DNA from: Acidobacteria bacterium UBA2161
GTDB taxonomy: Bacteria; Acidobacteriota; Vicinamibacteria; Vicinamibacterales; UBA823
DNA: 35,292 nt
Assembly (NCBI GenBank): GCA_002328835.1
Contig: DCWN01000040.1
Location: 1-35,292 of the forward strand
Reading direction: 5' to 3'
Within the stretch, counting starts at the first letter, position 1, and each line of letters begins with the position of its first letter. Under the pieces are notes generated by a model. It did no database searches, had not been told where the DNA came from, and was given only the letters and a program-made list of their open reading frames with translations. This document shows, piece after piece, positions 33,820 to 35,292 of the stretch. Position numbers and translations under genes: made by a program.

Positions 33820-35292
33820 ATCACGCACTCAAGCCACGGCGCCTCGGCCGACATCCTCCTGCAGACGCTCCGGCGGCTTGCTGAGATCGCGGACAGTCGC
33901 GGCGAGTCGGTCGAAGCGGCCGCACTGGCGACCGCTGCCGATACGCTTGGCGCCTGGCCTCCGGAGCGGACCGAAGAGGTGCTCGACCTCGCCCGCGCCG
34001 GCGGTCTCGCCAAAGCTGCCGGGATCGAACCGATCACCGGGGAGCACGCCCAGACGATCGTCACCGAAGGCCCGCTCGCCCTCCTCCAGCCGGCACTGAC
34101 ACGGATTCCCGACGAACTGCATCGCCTGGTCGTCTCGGCGGGTTTGCCGCTCGAAACGGTCGCGACACTGTACCGTCAGCTCGGCGTGACGACGCGCACC
34201 GAGCTCCAGGCCGTACTGCGGGAAGGCCTCCTCGACGAGCGCGTCCCGGCCAATGCGCAGATCGCACGCGCGCTGCGCCGGGGGCTCGCGCCGACCGGCG
34301 CGCCGGACGCCCCAGCGGATGCCGAGGGCGTCCCCCTCGGCCGGGCGTGGCGGATCGTGCTGCCGGTGCTGGACGCGTTGCGGAAGAACTCCGCCGATGG
34401 CGAAGAGGTCGAAGCCGTCGGCGGGCTTCGGCGGGTCGATCCGCTGGTGGCGGAGATCACGCTGCTCGGATCGGCGGCCGACCCCCGAGCGATGCTCACC
34501 GCCCTGGTGGACCTGCCAGGGGTCTCGGAGATCCTGCATCGGAGCCGGCACAAGGCGAGTGTGCTCATCGACGACAGTCAGGTTGATCTCAAGGTCGTGC
34601 CCAAGCCTGCCCGGGGACTCGCCCAGCTCTGGTCCACGGGGACTGAGGCGCACCTGGCGAAGCTCGTCGACCACGCCCGGTCCAAGGGCCTCACGCTCCG
34701 CTCGACGGGTGTCTTCCGCTCGGGCGAGCCGGTCACCAGCGCTTGTGAATCCGACGCCGAGATCTACGCCACGCTCGGGCTCTCCCAAATCGCGCCAGAA
34801 CTCAGGGTTGGTCAGGACGAAGTCGAGGTCGCCGCGGCCGGTGGGCTACCCGACCTCGTGTCGGTAGGCGACGTTCGCGGCGACCTGCACATGCACTCGG
34901 ACTGGAGTGACGGGCAGGACCCGATCGAGGCCATGGCCGAGGCCGCGCAGGCTCTAGGCTACGAGTACATCGCCATCACGGATCACTCACCCCACGCCGA
35001 GACGCGACGCGCCGTCGACCCGGCGCGGCTCCGGCGTCAGGCCGCTGAAATCGAGCGGGTCCGGGCGCGCCTGCCACAGCTCACGATCCTGCACGGCGTC
35101 GAGGTCGACATCATGTCGGACGGCACGCTGGATCTGGACGACGCGACGCTCCAGGAACTGGATCTCGTCGTCGCATCACTGCACGATCGCGCGGGGCACT
35201 CAGGCGAGGAATTGACGGCCCGCTGCCTCGCGGCCCTCCGCCATCCGCTCGTCAACATCCTGGCGCACCCGACGAACCGGCTCGTCGGTCAC
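33820..35292 (+). CDS. PolX-family protein: degenerate polymerase domain plus PHP phosphoesterase (3' end cut by window edge)
   Basis: 491 codons are open to the right edge. The order is a helical N-terminal domain (about 8-95) with helix-hairpin-helix-like parts, then a Pol beta-type nucleotidyltransferase region (about 165-320), then a PHP domain from about 352 (DLHMHSDWSDG, AITDHSPH, HGVEVDI, VVASLHDR, NILAHPTNR). In active PolX the palm has GDIDL after RR. Here the corresponding segment is VAEITLL, so the first two metal-binding Asp are Glu and Thr. The third Asp remains (QVDLKVV). PHP metal ligands look intact, so nuclease activity may persist without polymerase activity. No ATG, GTG or TTG precedes the conserved N-terminus in frame. 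ATC at 33820, eight bases after an AAAGG, is the best positional candidate, though the true start is uncertain. Confidence 0.82.
   Translation, partial: MTHSSHGASADILLQTLRRLAEIADSRGESVEAAALATAADTLGAWPPERTEEVLDLARAGGLAKAAGIEPITGEHAQTIVTEGPLALLQPALTRIPDELHRLVVSAGLPLETVATLYRQLGVTTRTELQAVLREGLLDERVPANAQIARALRRGLAPTGAPDAPADAEGVPLGRAWRIVLPVLDALRKNSADGEEVEAVGGLRRVDPLVAEITLLGSAADPRAMLTALVDLPGVSEILHRSRHKASVLIDDSQVDLKVVPKPARGLAQLWSTGTEAHLAKLVDHARSKGLTLRSTGVFRSGEPVTSACESDAEIYATLGLSQIAPELRVGQDEVEVAAAGGLPDLVSVGDVRGDLHMHSDWSDGQDPIEAMAEAAQALGYEYIAITDHSPHAETRRAVDPARLRRQAAEIERVRARLPQLTILHGVEVDIMSDGTLDLDDATLQELDLVVASLHDRAGHSGEELTARCLAALRHPLVNILAHPTNRLVGH

Overview
This window is a compact stretch of a high-GC (about 70% in the lines I hand-counted), Gram-negative (diderm) bacterial chromosome. 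A Kdo/lipopolysaccharide gene block, lapB, type IV pilus genes with a secretin, and the overall gene order fit Acidobacteriota, perhaps a Vicinamibacteria-like lineage. That placement is inference; there is no rRNA or marker tree. Nearly everything is housekeeping. I see no prophage, insertion sequence, CRISPR array or defence island.

Layout. 1-2116 (minus): a DEAD-box RNA helicase cut by the left edge, and NADP isocitrate dehydrogenase. The helicase and the C-terminal part of icd are visibly lower in GC than the rest, and the switch lies inside icd near 1417-1450. 2533-4140: serA. 4338-4859 (minus): an orphan GspC/PilP-like membrane protein. 4953-11841 (plus): kdsB, pyrG, kdsA, kdsD, kdsC, lapB, coaE. 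This run covers Kdo synthesis and activation, CTP supply, LPS control and CoA synthesis. It is interrupted between pyrG and kdsA by a nested palindrome of about 170 bp. 11854-12789 (minus): folD. 12939-15735 (plus): two Na+-coupled amino-acid transporters (NSS and AGCS families). 16112-26047 (minus): a ten-gene run pilM, pilN, pilO, pilP, pilQ, a TPR protein, an M24 peptidase, accB, accC, thiE. 26422-31394 (plus): rplM, rpsI, rpsB, tsf, pyrH, frr, then threonine synthase. 31403-32485 (minus): pfkA. 32637-32712: tRNA-Ala(CGC). 32772-33395 (minus): a SAM methyltransferase. 33453-35292 (plus): an inactive-looking rhodanese domain and a PolX-family protein cut by the right edge.

How the genes work together. 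KdsD, KdsA, KdsC and KdsB make and activate Kdo, PyrG supplies the CTP that KdsB uses, and LapB tunes LPS synthesis. PilM-PilQ form the alignment and secretin parts of a type IV pilus. AccB and AccC start fatty-acid synthesis. The ribosomal and translation-factor block follows the widespread bacterial order.

The main points worth a second look are: the compositional break inside icd (assembly chimera or recombination); the large palindrome at 7394-7563 and a related fragment at the folD promoter; repeated placement of -10 boxes only 5-9 nt before start codons (likely leaderless mRNAs); and a PolX homologue that has lost two of its three polymerase carboxylates and seems to start at a non-canonical codon. 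I did not find a clearly new multi-gene system.
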